Below, piece after piece: positions 8,985 to 18,205 of a stretch of DNA of 64,000 nt. The position numbers and the translations under genes are program-made. The stretch spans positions 62,001-126,000 of the forward strand of contig NZ_VDCS01000007.1 in assembly GCF_006265225.1 (NCBI RefSeq). Reading direction: 5' to 3'. How positions within the stretch are numbered: the first letter of the stretch is position 1; every line of letters begins with the position of its first letter. The notes below the pieces were generated by a model. The model was not told the DNA's origin. It made no database searches and was given only the letters and a program-made list of their open reading frames with translations. Source of the DNA: Allotamlana fucoidanivorans. GTDB taxonomy: Bacteria > Bacteroidota > Bacteroidia > Flavobacteriales > Flavobacteriaceae.

Positions 8985-9542
8985 ATGGCCAGAACACCTT
9001 CAAACATGCTGCCTCTAGGGACTAAAGCGCCCTACTTTAATTTACAAGATACTGTAAGCGGTGATATACTTGACATCAATACTTTAAAAGGGAATCAAGC
9101 TACGGTTGTTATGTTTATCTGTAATCACTGCCCTTTTGTTATTCATGTGAACTCAGAAATTGTTTCCATTGCAAATACCTATAAGGCTAAAGGTGTTGGA
9201 TTTGTGGCTATATCAAGTAATGATGTAACGAACTACCCTCAAGATGCGCCAGAACACATGAAGATTCATGCTAAAAAGGAACACTATCCATTTCCTTATT
9301 TATATGACGAGACACAAGACATAGCCAAAGCGTATGACGCAGCCTGCACGCCTGACTTTTATGTTTTCAACAAACAACTTGAATTAAGCTATAGAGGTCA
9401 GTTAGACGACTCAAGACCTCAAAATGGTATACCTGTAACGGGTGAAGATTTACGACATGCACTAGATTGCTTGATAACAGAAAAAGAAAACACGAAACCA
9501 CAAAAACCGAGTATTGGCTGCAATATTAAATGGAAAGAATAA
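8985..9542 (+). CDS. Thioredoxin-family peroxiredoxin-like protein
   Basis: Redoxin-fold protein of 185 aa without a signal peptide. Features are the N-terminal LPLGTKAPYFNLQD typical of AhpC/TSA proteins, a CNHC redox motif in MFICNHCPFV, and the downstream cis-Pro region ACTPDFYVF. It resembles the thioredoxin family with a CxxCPF active site; it is predicted to act in cytoplasmic thiol redox chemistry, with an unknown substrate. Its last 17 bp overlap the 3' end of the convergent GNAT gene. Confidence 0.85.
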   Translation: MARTPSNMLPLGTKAPYFNLQDTVSGDILDINTLKGNQATVVMFICNHCPFVIHVNSEIVSIANTYKAKGVGFVAISSNDVTNYPQDAPEHMKIHAKKEHYPFPYLYDETQDIAKAYDAACTPDFYVFNKQLELSYRGQLDDSRPQNGIPVTGEDLRHALDCLITEKENTKPQKPSIGCNIKWKE

Positions 9543-10014
9543 GCTGCCAAATCCCTACATTTTGCCATGTTCCAAATTTTTGTCCCACCTCTTTTAAACT
9601 GGCCACCTGAGTAAATCCAAACTTCTCATGAAGTTTAACACTGGAGTCATTAGGAATAGTGAGTACCCCTAAAACAGTGTGCGCATTGGTTTGCCTTATT
9701 GCTTCAAGTAACTCTGTATATAGTTTGGTTCCTATGTGTTTCCCTTGTTCGCCATGTTTTACATATACGGTAGACTCAACAGTATTACTATAAGCAGGTT
9801 TAGGTCTAAATCTGCTAGCATAGGCATACCCCAAAATTTTATCCTTTTCTTCGTAAACAAAAAAGGGATACTCATTATTGATTCTGGTTATTTTTTCTTC
9901 AAAAATATTGAGAGAAAGGGGTTCAATATCAAAAGTTATGGCTGTGTTTAACACGTAATAATTGTATATCTCAAGCAATTGCTGAGTATCTTTAGCTTGT
10001 AATGATCTTATCAT
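9526..10014 (-). CDS. GNAT N-acetyltransferase, phosphinothricin/methionine-sulfone type
   Basis: GNAT acetyltransferase of 162 aa. The acetyl-CoA loop lies in VKHGEQGKHIGTKLY, and the C-terminus KLHEKFGFTQVASLKEVGQKFGTW is typical of the Pat/MnaT/YwnH group, which acetylates the amino group of phosphinothricin, methionine sulfone or similar compounds. The start ATG abuts the stop of the YfiT-like gene (no spacer), so the two are probably co-translated. Its end overlaps the thioredoxin-like gene by 17 bp. Confidence 0.85.
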   Translation of the reverse strand: MIRSLQAKDTQQLLEIYNYYVLNTAITFDIEPLSLNIFEEKITRINNEYPFFVYEEKDKILGYAYASRFRPKPAYSNTVESTVYVKHGEQGKHIGTKLYTELLEAIRQTNAHTVLGVLTIPNDSSVKLHEKFGFTQVASLKEVGQKFGTWQNVGIWQLILSI

Positions 10015-10560
10015 TTATAACCACTTTAGTGTTTTCATGGCTGTTTCAATATGCGCATAATGATGATTGCTATGCCAAGCATAATTACCAATATTATAAC
10101 TTAATACCACTTCTGAATTTGTTTCAGGATGAATAAAACTTTTTTCCAAATCAGATTCAGAAAGTGATTTTAGTAAATAAACAAGCTTATAGTGAATCGC
10201 CTTTAAATGACTTAATGACATTTCAATTGGAGCTGTTTTTGAATCTTCAAGCTCAGCCCAGCGTTCTTCATAATAAGCTTTGATAAGGGGTTTATCTTCT
10301 GTTAGCGCCCATTTGAAGCGGGTATAACTATGGTGATGGCTATCAGAAAGGTGGTGAATAACCTGCCTGATGGTCCAGCCTCCTGGTCTGTAAACCGTAT
10401 CAAGCTGTTCAGAGGTCAACTTATTTACTAGTGTTTCCAGACGATTTGGAAACTGTTCTAATATTGAAATCCAATCTTCAATATGTTGTTTGGTAATTAC
10501 TTGCGGACATTCAAATTGCCCTATTGGAAACCTTAACTTGTTTAATTCTTGTTCTGCCAT
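10015..10560 (-). CDS. YfiT-like DinB-fold putative metal-dependent hydrolase
   Basis: Protein of 181 aa strongly resembling B. subtilis YfiT: FPIGQFECP, then RPGGWTIRQVIHHLSDSHHHSYTRFKWALTE, and YAWHSNHHYAHI near the end. The histidines in HHLSDSHH and HSNHHYAH are the likely metal ligands of the DinB/YfiT four-helix bundle, a fold that includes thiol transferases. Start moved from a TTG at 10575 to ATG 10560 (MAEQELNKL), as homologues have no hydrophobic extension. It is followed immediately by the GNAT gene, and a terminator separates it from the upstream PPIase. Confidence 0.82.
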   Translation of the reverse strand: MAEQELNKLRFPIGQFECPQVITKQHIEDWISILEQFPNRLETLVNKLTSEQLDTVYRPGGWTIRQVIHHLSDSHHHSYTRFKWALTEDKPLIKAYYEERWAELEDSKTAPIEMSLSHLKAIHYKLVYLLKSLSESDLEKSFIHPETNSEVVLSYNIGNYAWHSNHHYAHIETAMKTLKWL

Positions 10561-10580
10561 ACTCAAAAATACCAAAAAAT

Positions 10581-10612
10581 AAAAAAGGTTGCTCTTTACA
10601 GAACAACCTTTT
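10581..10612. terminator. Terminator downstream of the PPIase gene
   Basis: Stem AAAAGGTTG / CAACCTTTT with inner TC/GA pairs lies between the end of the PPIase gene (10633) and the start of the YfiT-like gene. A-tracts and T-tracts allow function on either strand; on the minus strand it would end the PPIase transcript. Confidence 0.75.
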
Positions 10613-10632
10613 AAACATATTTGTAAGGCTTT

Positions 10633-11565
10633 TTATTTTACCTGCATTAATTCAACATCAAAAACCAATGTGGCATTAGGTGGAATAACACCTCCTGCTC
10701 CTGCACTTCCATAAGCTAAATGACTAGGTATTACTAAACGGGCTTTATCTCCAACTTTTAATAATTGGATACCTTCGTCCCAACCTGGAATAACTTGACC
10801 TACTCCTAAAGGAAAATCTATAGGCTGATTACGCTTGTATGACGAATCAAAAACAGTTCCGTCTGCCAACTGCCCTTTGTAATGTACTGAAACTGTTTTG
10901 CCTTTTTCAGCTTTAACGCCATTACCTTCTTGAATGATTTGATAACGCAATCCGCTTTCTGTTTTATTAAATCCAGCTGCTAACTTTTCAAGTTCCGCTT
11001 CAGCAGCTTTTTTTTCTTCAGCAATTCTTTGTGCTCTAGAACCTTCAAATGTTCTGAAGGCTTCAATGGCATTGTAAGCTTCTGCTTCTGCTCCTACTCT
11101 AATAATCTCTAAAGATTCTATTGTATCACCTTGCGCTATGGCATCCACTACATCTTGTCCTGCTTCAACTTTACCAAACACGGTATGTTTATTATCTAAC
11201 CAAGGGGTTTCAACATGCGTGATAAAAAATTGACTTCCATTCGTACCGGGACCTGCATTTGCCATTGATAATACTCCAGGACCATCATGCTTTAATTCTG
11301 GATGAAACTCATCATCAAATTTATAACCAGGATTTCCAGCTCCAGACCCTTGTGGACAGCCTCCTTGAATCATAAAATCTGGAATTACTCTGTGAAATTT
11401 TAAGCCATCATAATAAGGTGTTCCTTGTGGTTTTACCTTGTTTTCTAAGTTCCCTTCTGCTAAGGCTACAAAGTTACCAACCGTTCCTGGTGTTTTTTTG
11501 TACTCTAAAGCCACAAGAATTTCTCCTTTTGTGGTATTAAATTTTGCGTATAAACCGTCTTGCAT
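10633..11565 (-). CDS. Dual-domain peptidyl-prolyl isomerase, cyclophilin-FKBP fusion
   Basis: A 310 aa cytoplasmic protein (no signal peptide). Residues about 1-160 are a cyclophilin: [13 protein letters not shown] carries the catalytic Arg and Phe, followed by [11 protein letters not shown] and [10 protein letters not shown]. After an Ala/Glu-rich helical linker (about 165-200), residues 205-310 form an FKBP domain with [30 protein letters not shown] and [23 protein letters not shown]. Both domains keep their active-site residues, so two prolyl isomerases share one chain, probably for chaperoning nascent or cytosolic proteins. Confidence 0.92.
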   Translation of the reverse strand: MQDGLYAKFNTTKGEILVALEYKKTPGTVGNFVALAEGNLENKVKPQGTPYYDGLKFHRVIPDFMIQGGCPQGSGAGNPGYKFDDEFHPELKHDGPGVLSMANAGPGTNGSQFFITHVETPWLDNKHTVFGKVEAGQDVVDAIAQGDTIESLEIIRVGAEAEAYNAIEAFRTFEGSRAQRIAEEKKAAEAELEKLAAGFNKTESGLRYQIIQEGNGVKAEKGKTVSVHYKGQLADGTVFDSSYKRNQPIDFPLGVGQVIPGWDEGIQLLKVGDKARLVIPSHLAYGSAGAGGVIPPNATLVFDVELMQVK

Positions 11566-11815
11566 TGTTCTAATTTTTAAGAAAGTGCAAAGATAGGAAA
11601 CTAAGTGAAAACTATGAGTTTAGACACAATAAGTATTAATTAAATTTACGAGTATGCCCTCTAAATAAAAACCAAATATCATAGTGTTTATGAAAATGGC
11701 TTGCAAAACATGATGCATCTAAGTTGCATTCAAGCCTATTTTAAGAAGCTTAAGGCAATAAAAAAAGCCATAACATATGCTAGGCTTTATTTGTGTTGTG
11801 ATTTAAAAAAATCTT
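11566..11815. other. 250-bp intergenic region between the PPIase and recQ genes
   Basis: Upstream region of the PPIase gene plus the 3' flank of recQ. Apart from a recQ terminator (11758-11791) I see no gene; short ATG frames (for example near 11689) stop within a few codons. Confidence 0.5.
11758..11791 (-). terminator. recQ terminator
   Basis: Read on the minus strand: AAAGCC, a 13-nt spacer centred on CATATG, GGCTTT and a T-run. It lies about 25-60 bp after the recQ stop codon. Confidence 0.65.
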
Positions 11816-14020
11816 TTAATTAGCTACTTCACTGATAAACTTTATTCTGTATAAACGCAGTTCTTCGTCATCATAATCGCCATCAAACTCATCAATAGCA
11901 TCTGAAATGGCATCTGTTTCCGATTCCATAAAATACTCATGAATTTCTTCTTGTTGCTCTTCATCTAAAATATCATCAATCCAGTAATCAATATTCAATT
12001 TTGTTCCCGAATAAACTATGGCTTCCATTTCCTTAATAAACTCATCCATTTCCATACCTTTAGCTGAAGCAATATCATCAAGTGGCAACTTTCTATCTAT
12101 ATTTTGAATGATATAAAGTTTATTGGCCGAATTGCTTCCAGTAGATTTTACCACCAAATCATCTGGCCTAATAATATCATTTTCTTCAACATACTTGGCT
12201 ATTAGAGCTATAAAATCTTTGCCGTATTTTTTTGCCTTGCCGTCTCCAACACCGTGAACATTTGCCAATTCCGCAAGGGTAATGGGATATTTAAGCGCCA
12301 TATCTTCTAACGAAGGATCTTGAAAAATAACAAAAGGGGGGACCCCTAATTTTTTAGCATTCTTTTTACGCAAATCTTTAAGTATGCCCATTAAAACTGT
12401 ATCTGCCACCGCTCCAGCACTTTTTGATGGTGCTATTATAGAACCATCTTCTTGCTCACCTTCAAAGACATGATCTTCAGTCATCATAAAAGATATTGGG
12501 CTATCAATAAACTTTTTCCCCTCTTCTACTATCTTTATAACACCGTAAGTTTCAATATCCTTTTTTAAATACCCTGCAATAAGTACTTGCCTTAAAAGCG
12601 CCATCCAATGCTTTTTGTCTTTATCTTTTCCTTTACCAAAGAAAGGCTGCTCGTTTGTTTTGTGCGAGTTAATTAAGGCATTTTCTTTTCCTATAATAAC
12701 ATTCACCAGGTCTTTAGATTTGTACTTTTCATTAGTATCTCTAATAATTTCCAACAAAACCTTTACATCATCCTTTGCTTCTGTTTGCTTTTTAGGATAT
12801 CTCACGTTATCATCCATATCACCTCCTTCACCTGTGTCATTATCAAATTCCTCTCCAAAATAATGAAGAATAAATTTACGCCTCGATATAGAGGTTTCAG
12901 CAAAAGCAATTACTTCCTGCAATAAAGCATGACCAATTTCCTGCTCTGCCACTGGTTTACCAGACATGAATTTTTCAAGCTTTTCAATGTCTTTGTAACT
13001 ATAAAAGGCCAAACAATGTCCTTCACCTCCATCTCTTCCGGCTCTACCTGTTTCCTGATAATAGCTTTCAATACTTTTAGGAATATCATGATGTATTACA
13101 AAACGAACATCGGGTTTATCTATCCCCATACCAAATGCTATGGTAGCCACAACAACATCAACATCTTCCATAAGGAATTTATCTTGATGGCTGGATCTGG
13201 TTTTGGCATCTAACCCCGCATGATAAGGCACAGCATTAATACCATTTACCTGAAGCACTTGGGCCAATTCCTCTACTCGTTTTCGGCTTAAACAATATAC
13301 AATACCAGATTTGCCTTCATTCTGCTTTATAAAACGAATAATATCAGCATCTACGGCTTTGGTTTTAGGCCTAACTTCATAATACAAATTGGGCCTATTA
13401 AAGGAAGCTTTAAACGTATTGGCTCCTGTAATACCTAAATTCTTAATAATATCTTCCTGAACCTTAGGAGTTGCCGTGGCTGTTAAACCAATAATAGGAA
13501 TGTTATCTCCAATGCGCTTTATAATATGCCTTAAATTTCTGTATTCTGGCCTAAAATCATGCCCCCATTCACTAATGCAATGGGCTTCATCAATGGCCAT
13601 GAATGAAATTTTCACCGAGCGTAAAAATTCAACATTCTCATCTTTAGTTAAAGATTCTGGTGCTACATACAATAACTTTGTAACCCCATTTACAATATCT
13701 TCTTTAACCTGTTTAATTTCGGTTTTGTTTAAGGAAGAATTTAGAACATGGGCTATACCATCTTCTTTTGACACCCCTCTAATCGCGTCTACCTGATTTT
13801 TCATCAAGGCTATCAACGGCGAAACAACAATGGCTGTACCTTCTTGCATTAAAGCTGGCAACTGATAACAGAGCGATTTACCACCGCCCGTTGGCATAAT
13901 CACAAACGTATGATTTCCTGATAAAATACTTTCAACTACGGCTTCTTGAAGACCTTTGAATTTATTAAACCCAAAATATTTCTTCAGAGCAGCGTGCAAG
14001 TCATTTTTTGCTATTAACAT
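11816..14020 (-). CDS. recQ: ATP-dependent DNA helicase RecQ
   Basis: 3'-5' DNA helicase of recombination and fork repair, 734 aa. Motif I is MPTGGGKSLCYQLPA, motif II IDEAHCISEWGHDFRPEYR, then LTATATPKVQEDI, AFGMGIDKPDVR and YYQETGRAGRDG (motif VI). The RQC region lacks a clear CxxC cluster, which I infer to be degenerate. An HRDC domain follows (DLRKKNAKKLGVPPFVIF), and an acidic C-terminal tail. The start is ATG 14020; a TTG three bases earlier gives one more residue. It is divergent from the kdsD operon across about 195 bp. Confidence 0.95.
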   Translation of the reverse strand: MLIAKNDLHAALKKYFGFNKFKGLQEAVVESILSGNHTFVIMPTGGGKSLCYQLPALMQEGTAIVVSPLIALMKNQVDAIRGVSKEDGIAHVLNSSLNKTEIKQVKEDIVNGVTKLLYVAPESLTKDENVEFLRSVKISFMAIDEAHCISEWGHDFRPEYRNLRHIIKRIGDNIPIIGLTATATPKVQEDIIKNLGITGANTFKASFNRPNLYYEVRPKTKAVDADIIRFIKQNEGKSGIVYCLSRKRVEELAQVLQVNGINAVPYHAGLDAKTRSSHQDKFLMEDVDVVVATIAFGMGIDKPDVRFVIHHDIPKSIESYYQETGRAGRDGGEGHCLAFYSYKDIEKLEKFMSGKPVAEQEIGHALLQEVIAFAETSISRRKFILHYFGEEFDNDTGEGGDMDDNVRYPKKQTEAKDDVKVLLEIIRDTNEKYKSKDLVNVIIGKENALINSHKTNEQPFFGKGKDKDKKHWMALLRQVLIAGYLKKDIETYGVIKIVEEGKKFIDSPISFMMTEDHVFEGEQEDGSIIAPSKSAGAVADTVLMGILKDLRKKNAKKLGVPPFVIFQDPSLEDMALKYPITLAELANVHGVGDGKAKKYGKDFIALIAKYVEENDIIRPDDLVVKSTGSNSANKLYIIQNIDRKLPLDDIASAKGMEMDEFIKEMEAIVYSGTKLNIDYWIDDILDEEQQEEIHEYFMESETDAISDAIDEFDGDYDDEELRLYRIKFISEVAN

Positions 14021-14215
14021 CAATTCAAAATAATTAATTACTTCTTTTCTTCAAACACATTAAAAAGCAAGAGTTAATTTAATAATGTAATTGAAGAACC
14101 CTCATTTATTTTTTCGTTAGTTTTGTAACGAATTTTCAAGCTCTAGTTCATATTAGAACCGAATGTGATTAAAGATAATAAAATCTTTAAACATGAACCC
14201 AAAAAAAATTAAGTT

Positions 14216-15181
14216 TTGAAAGACAATAGTGTAATAATTAACAAAGCGAAAGAAACCATTAAAATGGAGAGTGATGCCATTTTAAACCTATCTAATTTAA
14301 TATCAAATGATTTCACTAAAGCAGTTGAACTTATTTATAAATCAAAAGGACGCGTTGTTATTACTGGTATTGGGAAGAGTGCTATAATTGCTTCAAAAAT
14401 TGTAGCCACCTTAAATTCTACTGGAACACCTTCAGTTTTTATGCATGCCGCCGACGCTATTCACGGTGATTTAGGTTTAATTCTTAAAGATGATATTGTT
14501 ATTTGTATTTCAAAAAGTGGGAATACGCCAGAAATTAAAGTTTTGGCACCATTAATAAAAAGAGCAAATAACAAAATGATTGCCATGACTGGAAATCCAG
14601 ATTCATTCCTTGGTCAGCAAGCAGATTTCATTCTAAATACATTTGTAGAAAAAGAAGCCTGCCCAAATAATTTAGCACCAACTACAAGTACAACCGCTCA
14701 GTTGGTTATGGGTGATGCTTTAGCCGTTTGTTTGTTAGATTTGCGTGGGTTTTCAAGCAAGGATTTTGCAAAATACCATCCTGGAGGCGCTTTGGGCAAG
14801 AAATTATACCTAAGAGTACAAGACATTTCATCTGTAAACACTAAACCCCAAGTAACTCCAGAAACAAGCATAAAAAATGTCATTATTGAGATTTCTGAAA
14901 AAATGCTAGGTGTTACTGCTGTGGTTGAAGACAACAAAATCATTGGCATAATCACTGATGGAGATTTAAGACGTATGCTAAGTAACTCAGACAATTTAAC
15001 AGGGCTTACAGCAGGTGATATTATGAGCAAAAAACCTAGAACTATTGAAGCTAGCGCTATGGCTATTGATGCCTTAGATGTTATGGAAGACCATAGCATT
15101 TCTCAATTATTGGTAGAACATAATGGTGAATATGCAGGCGTTGTTCATTTACATGATTTAATAAAAGAAGGCATTATATAA
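14216..15181 (+). CDS. kdsD: Arabinose-5-phosphate isomerase (KpsF/GutQ family)
   Basis: Converts ribulose-5-phosphate to arabinose-5-phosphate, the first step to Kdo for LPS. The 321 aa protein has a SIS domain (VVITGIGKSAIIASKI, SKSGNTPE, TSTTAQL) followed by two CBS domains (about 200-320). No ATG lies near the N-terminus expected for the family; TTG 14216 is the best start, with ATG at codon 18 as an alternative. A tiny frame, MNPKKIKF, runs from ATG 14193 and its TGA overlaps the TTG. The stop overlaps the tatC ATG by one base. lptB in the same operon fits an LPS role. Confidence 0.9.
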   Translation: MKDNSVIINKAKETIKMESDAILNLSNLISNDFTKAVELIYKSKGRVVITGIGKSAIIASKIVATLNSTGTPSVFMHAADAIHGDLGLILKDDIVICISKSGNTPEIKVLAPLIKRANNKMIAMTGNPDSFLGQQADFILNTFVEKEACPNNLAPTTSTTAQLVMGDALAVCLLDLRGFSSKDFAKYHPGGALGKKLYLRVQDISSVNTKPQVTPETSIKNVIIEISEKMLGVTAVVEDNKIIGIITDGDLRRMLSNSDNLTGLTAGDIMSKKPRTIEASAMAIDALDVMEDHSISQLLVEHNGEYAGVVHLHDLIKEGII

Positions 15182-16005
15182 TGGCAAAAAAGAATATAAA
15201 CGAGATGTCTTTTTTAGATCATCTTGAAGATTTACGTTGGCATTTAATTAGAATTTGTTTATCTATTGTTATTGTTGCCACTTTAGCTTTTATTTTTAGT
15301 AGATTTATTTTTGATGCCATAATATTTGCACCACTAAGCATGGATTTCCCAACGTATGATATGCTATGCAAAACGGCCAACTTTATCAATATTGACACCA
15401 CATTTTGTAATGATGAGATTCCGTTAATATTACAAAACAGAACGATGGCAGGTCAGTTCTCTGCTGATATTTGGACGGCTATTTTGGGTGGATTCATTAT
15501 TTCCTTTCCTTATGTTATTTATCAACTATGGCTATTTGTTAGTCCAGGATTGCATGATAATGAACGTAGGCATTCTCGTGGTTTTATTATTATTAGTTCC
15601 TTGTTATTTTTCCTAGGCGTGTTATTTGGTTACTATATCATTACGCCTTTATCTATAAATTTCTTAGCAAATTATAGCATTTCAGAATTGGTTGACAATC
15701 AAATTGACATTAGTTCATACATCGCCTTGGTAAGAGCTTCCTCACTGGCATCAGGACTCATTTTCGAGCTTCCTATAATCATATATTTTTTAACAAAAAT
15801 AGGCTTAGTTACGCCTGAATTCCTTAAAAAATATAGAAAATACGCATTGGTTATTGTCCTTATATTTTCAGCCATTATTACACCACCAGACATTGCTAGT
15901 CAGGTTATTGTAGCTATTCCTGTATTAATATTATACCAAGTAAGTATTTACATTTCTAAAATAGTGGTTAGAAATCAAAAACGAAAAGAAGCTAAAAATG
16001 TCTGA
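15181..16005 (+). CDS. tatC: Sec-independent protein translocase TatC
   Basis: Receptor subunit of the twin-arginine translocase in the inner membrane. The 274 aa protein starts with MSFLDHLEDLRWHLIRI, the TatC N-terminal signature that contacts the RR motif, and has six membrane helices. FVSPGLHDNERR is the conserved first cytoplasmic loop region, and ITPPDIASQVIVAIPVLILYQ covers the end of the domain. A second Tat gene, tatA, is found separately at 47.4-47.7 kb. TatC overlaps both neighbours (1 bp and 8 bp), so the four-gene run is one operon. Confidence 0.96.
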   Translation: MAKKNINEMSFLDHLEDLRWHLIRICLSIVIVATLAFIFSRFIFDAIIFAPLSMDFPTYDMLCKTANFINIDTTFCNDEIPLILQNRTMAGQFSADIWTAILGGFIISFPYVIYQLWLFVSPGLHDNERRHSRGFIIISSLLFFLGVLFGYYIITPLSINFLANYSISELVDNQIDISSYIALVRASSLASGLIFELPIIIYFLTKIGLVTPEFLKKYRKYALVIVLIFSAIITPPDIASQVIVAIPVLILYQVSIYISKIVVRNQKRKEAKNV

Positions 16006-16342
16006 TATTGTTAATGAATTTAATGCGTATCGCTCAAGAATGAATGACAAAATTCTTGCTGATAATAACAAAATAATAAAGCGCATTTTTAACCTGGATA
16101 CCAATGCATACGCCAAAGGCGCCTTAGATGTAAAAACAAAAGAACTTTTAGGTTTGGTGGCTTCTGCGGTATTAAGATGCGATGATTGTATTAAATATCA
16201 TTTAGAAACCTGTTATAAAGAAGGTTTAAAAAAAGAAGAAGTTATTGAAGCGTTAAGCATCGCTACTTTGGTAGGAGGCACCATTGTGATTCCTCATTTA
16301 AGACGAGCCTATGAGTTTTGGGATGCCCTAGAAGCCCAATAA
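15998..16342 (+). CDS. Carboxymuconolactone decarboxylase family (AhpD-like) protein
   Basis: All-helical protein of 114 aa with an AhpD-like redox motif: two cysteines separated by DD, then a His four positions on (RCDDCIKYHLETC). Helix EEVIEALSIATLVGGTIVIPHLRRA is typical of the CMD family. It is more likely a thiol peroxidase-type or disulfide protein than a true decarboxylase. The gene sits between tatC and lptB in the kdsD operon, an arrangement common in flavobacteria; its role there is unknown. Confidence 0.88.
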   Translation: MSDIVNEFNAYRSRMNDKILADNNKIIKRIFNLDTNAYAKGALDVKTKELLGLVASAVLRCDDCIKYHLETCYKEGLKKEEVIEALSIATLVGGTIVIPHLRRAYEFWDALEAQ

Positions 16343-16369
16343 TTGTTTAAATTTTACGTTATTGCAGTT

Positions 16370-17110
16370 ATGATATTAAAAGCAGAAAATTTAATGAAGT
16401 CCTACAACGGACGAAAAGTAGTAAAAGATGTTTCCTTAGAGGTTAACCAAGGGGAAATTGTAGGTCTTTTAGGCCCAAATGGTGCAGGAAAAACCACATC
16501 GTTCTACATGATTGTAGGCTTAATTAAACCAAATGGCGGACATATTTTTTTAGATAATACTGAAATCACTAAATACCCCATGTATAAACGGGCTCAAAAC
16601 GGAATTGGATACTTAGCTCAAGAAGCGTCTGTTTTTAGAAAATTAAGTATTGAGGATAATATTTTAAGTGTTTTACAACTTACCAAGCTTAGTAAAAAAG
16701 AACAAGAACTTAAAATGGAATCACTTATTGAAGAATTTGGGCTAGGCCATATTAGAAAAAACCGAGGCGATTTACTGTCTGGTGGTGAACGCAGACGTAC
16801 TGAAATTGCACGTGCCCTAGCTACAGATCCCAGCTTCATTTTACTTGACGAACCCTTTGCTGGTGTTGACCCCGTTGCTGTTGAAGATATTCAGCGTATT
16901 GTAGCGCAGTTAACAAAAAAGAACATAGGTATTCTTATCACAGATCATAACGTACAAGAAACGCTAGCTATTACAGACCGTACTTATTTAATGTTTGAAG
17001 GAAGTATTCTTAAAGCGGGTAAACCTGAAGAATTGGCCGATGACGAAATGGTACGAAAAGTGTATTTAGGTCAGAATTTTGAACTTCGTAAAAAGAAGAT
17101 TAGAGATTAA
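16370..17110 (+). CDS. lptB: LPS export ABC transporter ATPase LptB
   Basis: ATPase of the LptB2FG complex that extracts LPS from the inner membrane. Start set to ATG 16370 ([17 protein letters not shown]), because the longer TTG frame at 16343 adds nine residues absent from LptB. The 246 aa protein has Walker [15 protein letters not shown]-loop [13 protein letters not shown], signature LSGGERRR, Walker [14 protein letters not shown] and switch TDHNV. The LptB-specific [10 protein letters not shown] and DITDH-like C-terminal parts support this subfamily. Last gene of the kdsD operon. Confidence 0.95.
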   Translation: MILKAENLMKSYNGRKVVKDVSLEVNQGEIVGLLGPNGAGKTTSFYMIVGLIKPNGGHIFLDNTEITKYPMYKRAQNGIGYLAQEASVFRKLSIEDNILSVLQLTKLSKKEQELKMESLIEEFGLGHIRKNRGDLLSGGERRRTEIARALATDPSFILLDEPFAGVDPVAVEDIQRIVAQLTKKNIGILITDHNVQETLAITDRTYLMFEGSILKAGKPEELADDEMVRKVYLGQNFELRKKKIRD

Positions 17111-17345
17111 ACTAATTATTTCCTTCTTATTTATTGAGTAACGCACCGTATTGTCTTTTATACTACTGCGTTATATCTAATCAATTTATATCATTTTCCA
17201 TCTTCCATTTAAATGCTTTAATGATTAATCATTACAAGTACATATTCTTATGTCCCAAGAATTTTGAACTTTTATTCATAAAAACAATTATTTATCAAAT
17301 ATTTTTATATATATTTATGATATCATTTTAATATCATTTTAAATC
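17111..17345. other. 235-bp intergenic region before the SPFH operon
   Basis: Very AT-rich. A 65-codon frame from TTG 17134 has no resemblance to a protein I know and an odd composition rich in Phe, Ile and Tyr, so I do not call it. The region ends in the tandem 11-bp repeat at 17320-17341. Confidence 0.45.
17320..17341 (+). repeat. Tandem 11-bp repeat before the SPFH gene
   Basis: ATATCATTTTA occurs twice head-to-tail (17320-17330 and 17331-17341), with a partial third copy (AATCAT) running into the ATG at 17346. It may be an operator; the operon ends with a ribbon-helix-helix gene. Confidence 0.5.
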
Positions 17346-18203
17346 ATGAAAGAAGAAAAACTTATAATGCCAGCCAACGGTTATCTTATGTTAATTGTTT
17401 TTACCCTTATGTTAATTGGTGGTATAGCACTCATTCAAGTAGGAACAGGATTTGCAGCTATCCCAATCGTTCTTGCTCTAATTACTTCTATAGGTTTTAT
17501 TATGGTACAACCAAACAACTCAAGAGTGTTTTTACTTTTTGGAAAATACGTAGGCACCATTAAAAAAAATGGTTTTTATTGGGTAAACCCGTTTTATACA
17601 AAAAAGAAAATTTCGCTACGCGCCAGAAACTTTGATAGTGAACGCCTCAAAGTAAATGACAAACTAGGAAACCCAGTTATGATAAGCACCATTTTAGTTT
17701 GGCGCGTAAAAGACACGTTTAAAGCGGCCTTTGATGTTGATAATTACGAGGATTTTGTACGGGTACAAACTGACGCTGCGGTACGTAAGCTAGCGAGTAT
17801 GTATCCTTACGATAATTTTGCAGATGAAGGCTATACCGAAGATATTACTCTAAGATCTAGTGTTAATGAGGTTAGTGAAACTCTTGAAAAAGAAATTGAT
17901 GAGCGTTTATCAATTGCAGGAATAGAAGTTTTAGAAGCTAGAATTGGGTATTTAGCCTATGCTCAAGAAATTGCTAATGCTATGCTAAAAAGACAACAAG
18001 CTACAGCCATAGTAGCTGCAAGACATAAAATTGTAGAAGGCGCAGTAAGCATGGTTGAAATGGCTTTAGAAGAATTAAACAAAAAAGACATTGTTGATTT
18101 AGATGAAGAACGAAAAGCCGCAATGGTGAGCAACCTTATGGTTGTTCTTTGTGGAGATAAAGATGCCTCTCCTGTGTTGAATACAGGAACATTACACCAA
18201 TAA
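17346..18203 (+). CDS. SPFH domain (stomatin/prohibitin-like) membrane protein
   Basis: Protein of 285 aa with two hydrophobic N-terminal segments (about 13-35 and 38-55) and then an SPFH domain: NNSRVFLLFGKYVGTIKKNGFYWVNPFY, SLRARNFDSERLKVNDKLGNPVMISTILVWRV and the helical stretch with RVQTDAAVRKLASMYPYDNF. SPFH proteins form large membrane-bound oligomers that organise microdomains and regulate proteases. It heads a tight three-gene operon: the next gene starts 2 bp after the stop, and the third is a small DNA-binding protein. No NfeD partner is present. Confidence 0.9.
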   Translation: MKEEKLIMPANGYLMLIVFTLMLIGGIALIQVGTGFAAIPIVLALITSIGFIMVQPNNSRVFLLFGKYVGTIKKNGFYWVNPFYTKKKISLRARNFDSERLKVNDKLGNPVMISTILVWRVKDTFKAAFDVDNYEDFVRVQTDAAVRKLASMYPYDNFADEGYTEDITLRSSVNEVSETLEKEIDERLSIAGIEVLEARIGYLAYAQEIANAMLKRQQATAIVAARHKIVEGAVSMVEMALEELNKKDIVDLDEERKAAMVSNLMVVLCGDKDASPVLNTGTLHQ

Positions 18204-18205
18204 CA

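Noticed and set aside
17134-17331. 65-codon frame rich in Phe, Ile and Tyr before the SPFH gene
   Set aside because: TTG start, composition of AT-rich non-coding DNA, no recognisable domain.
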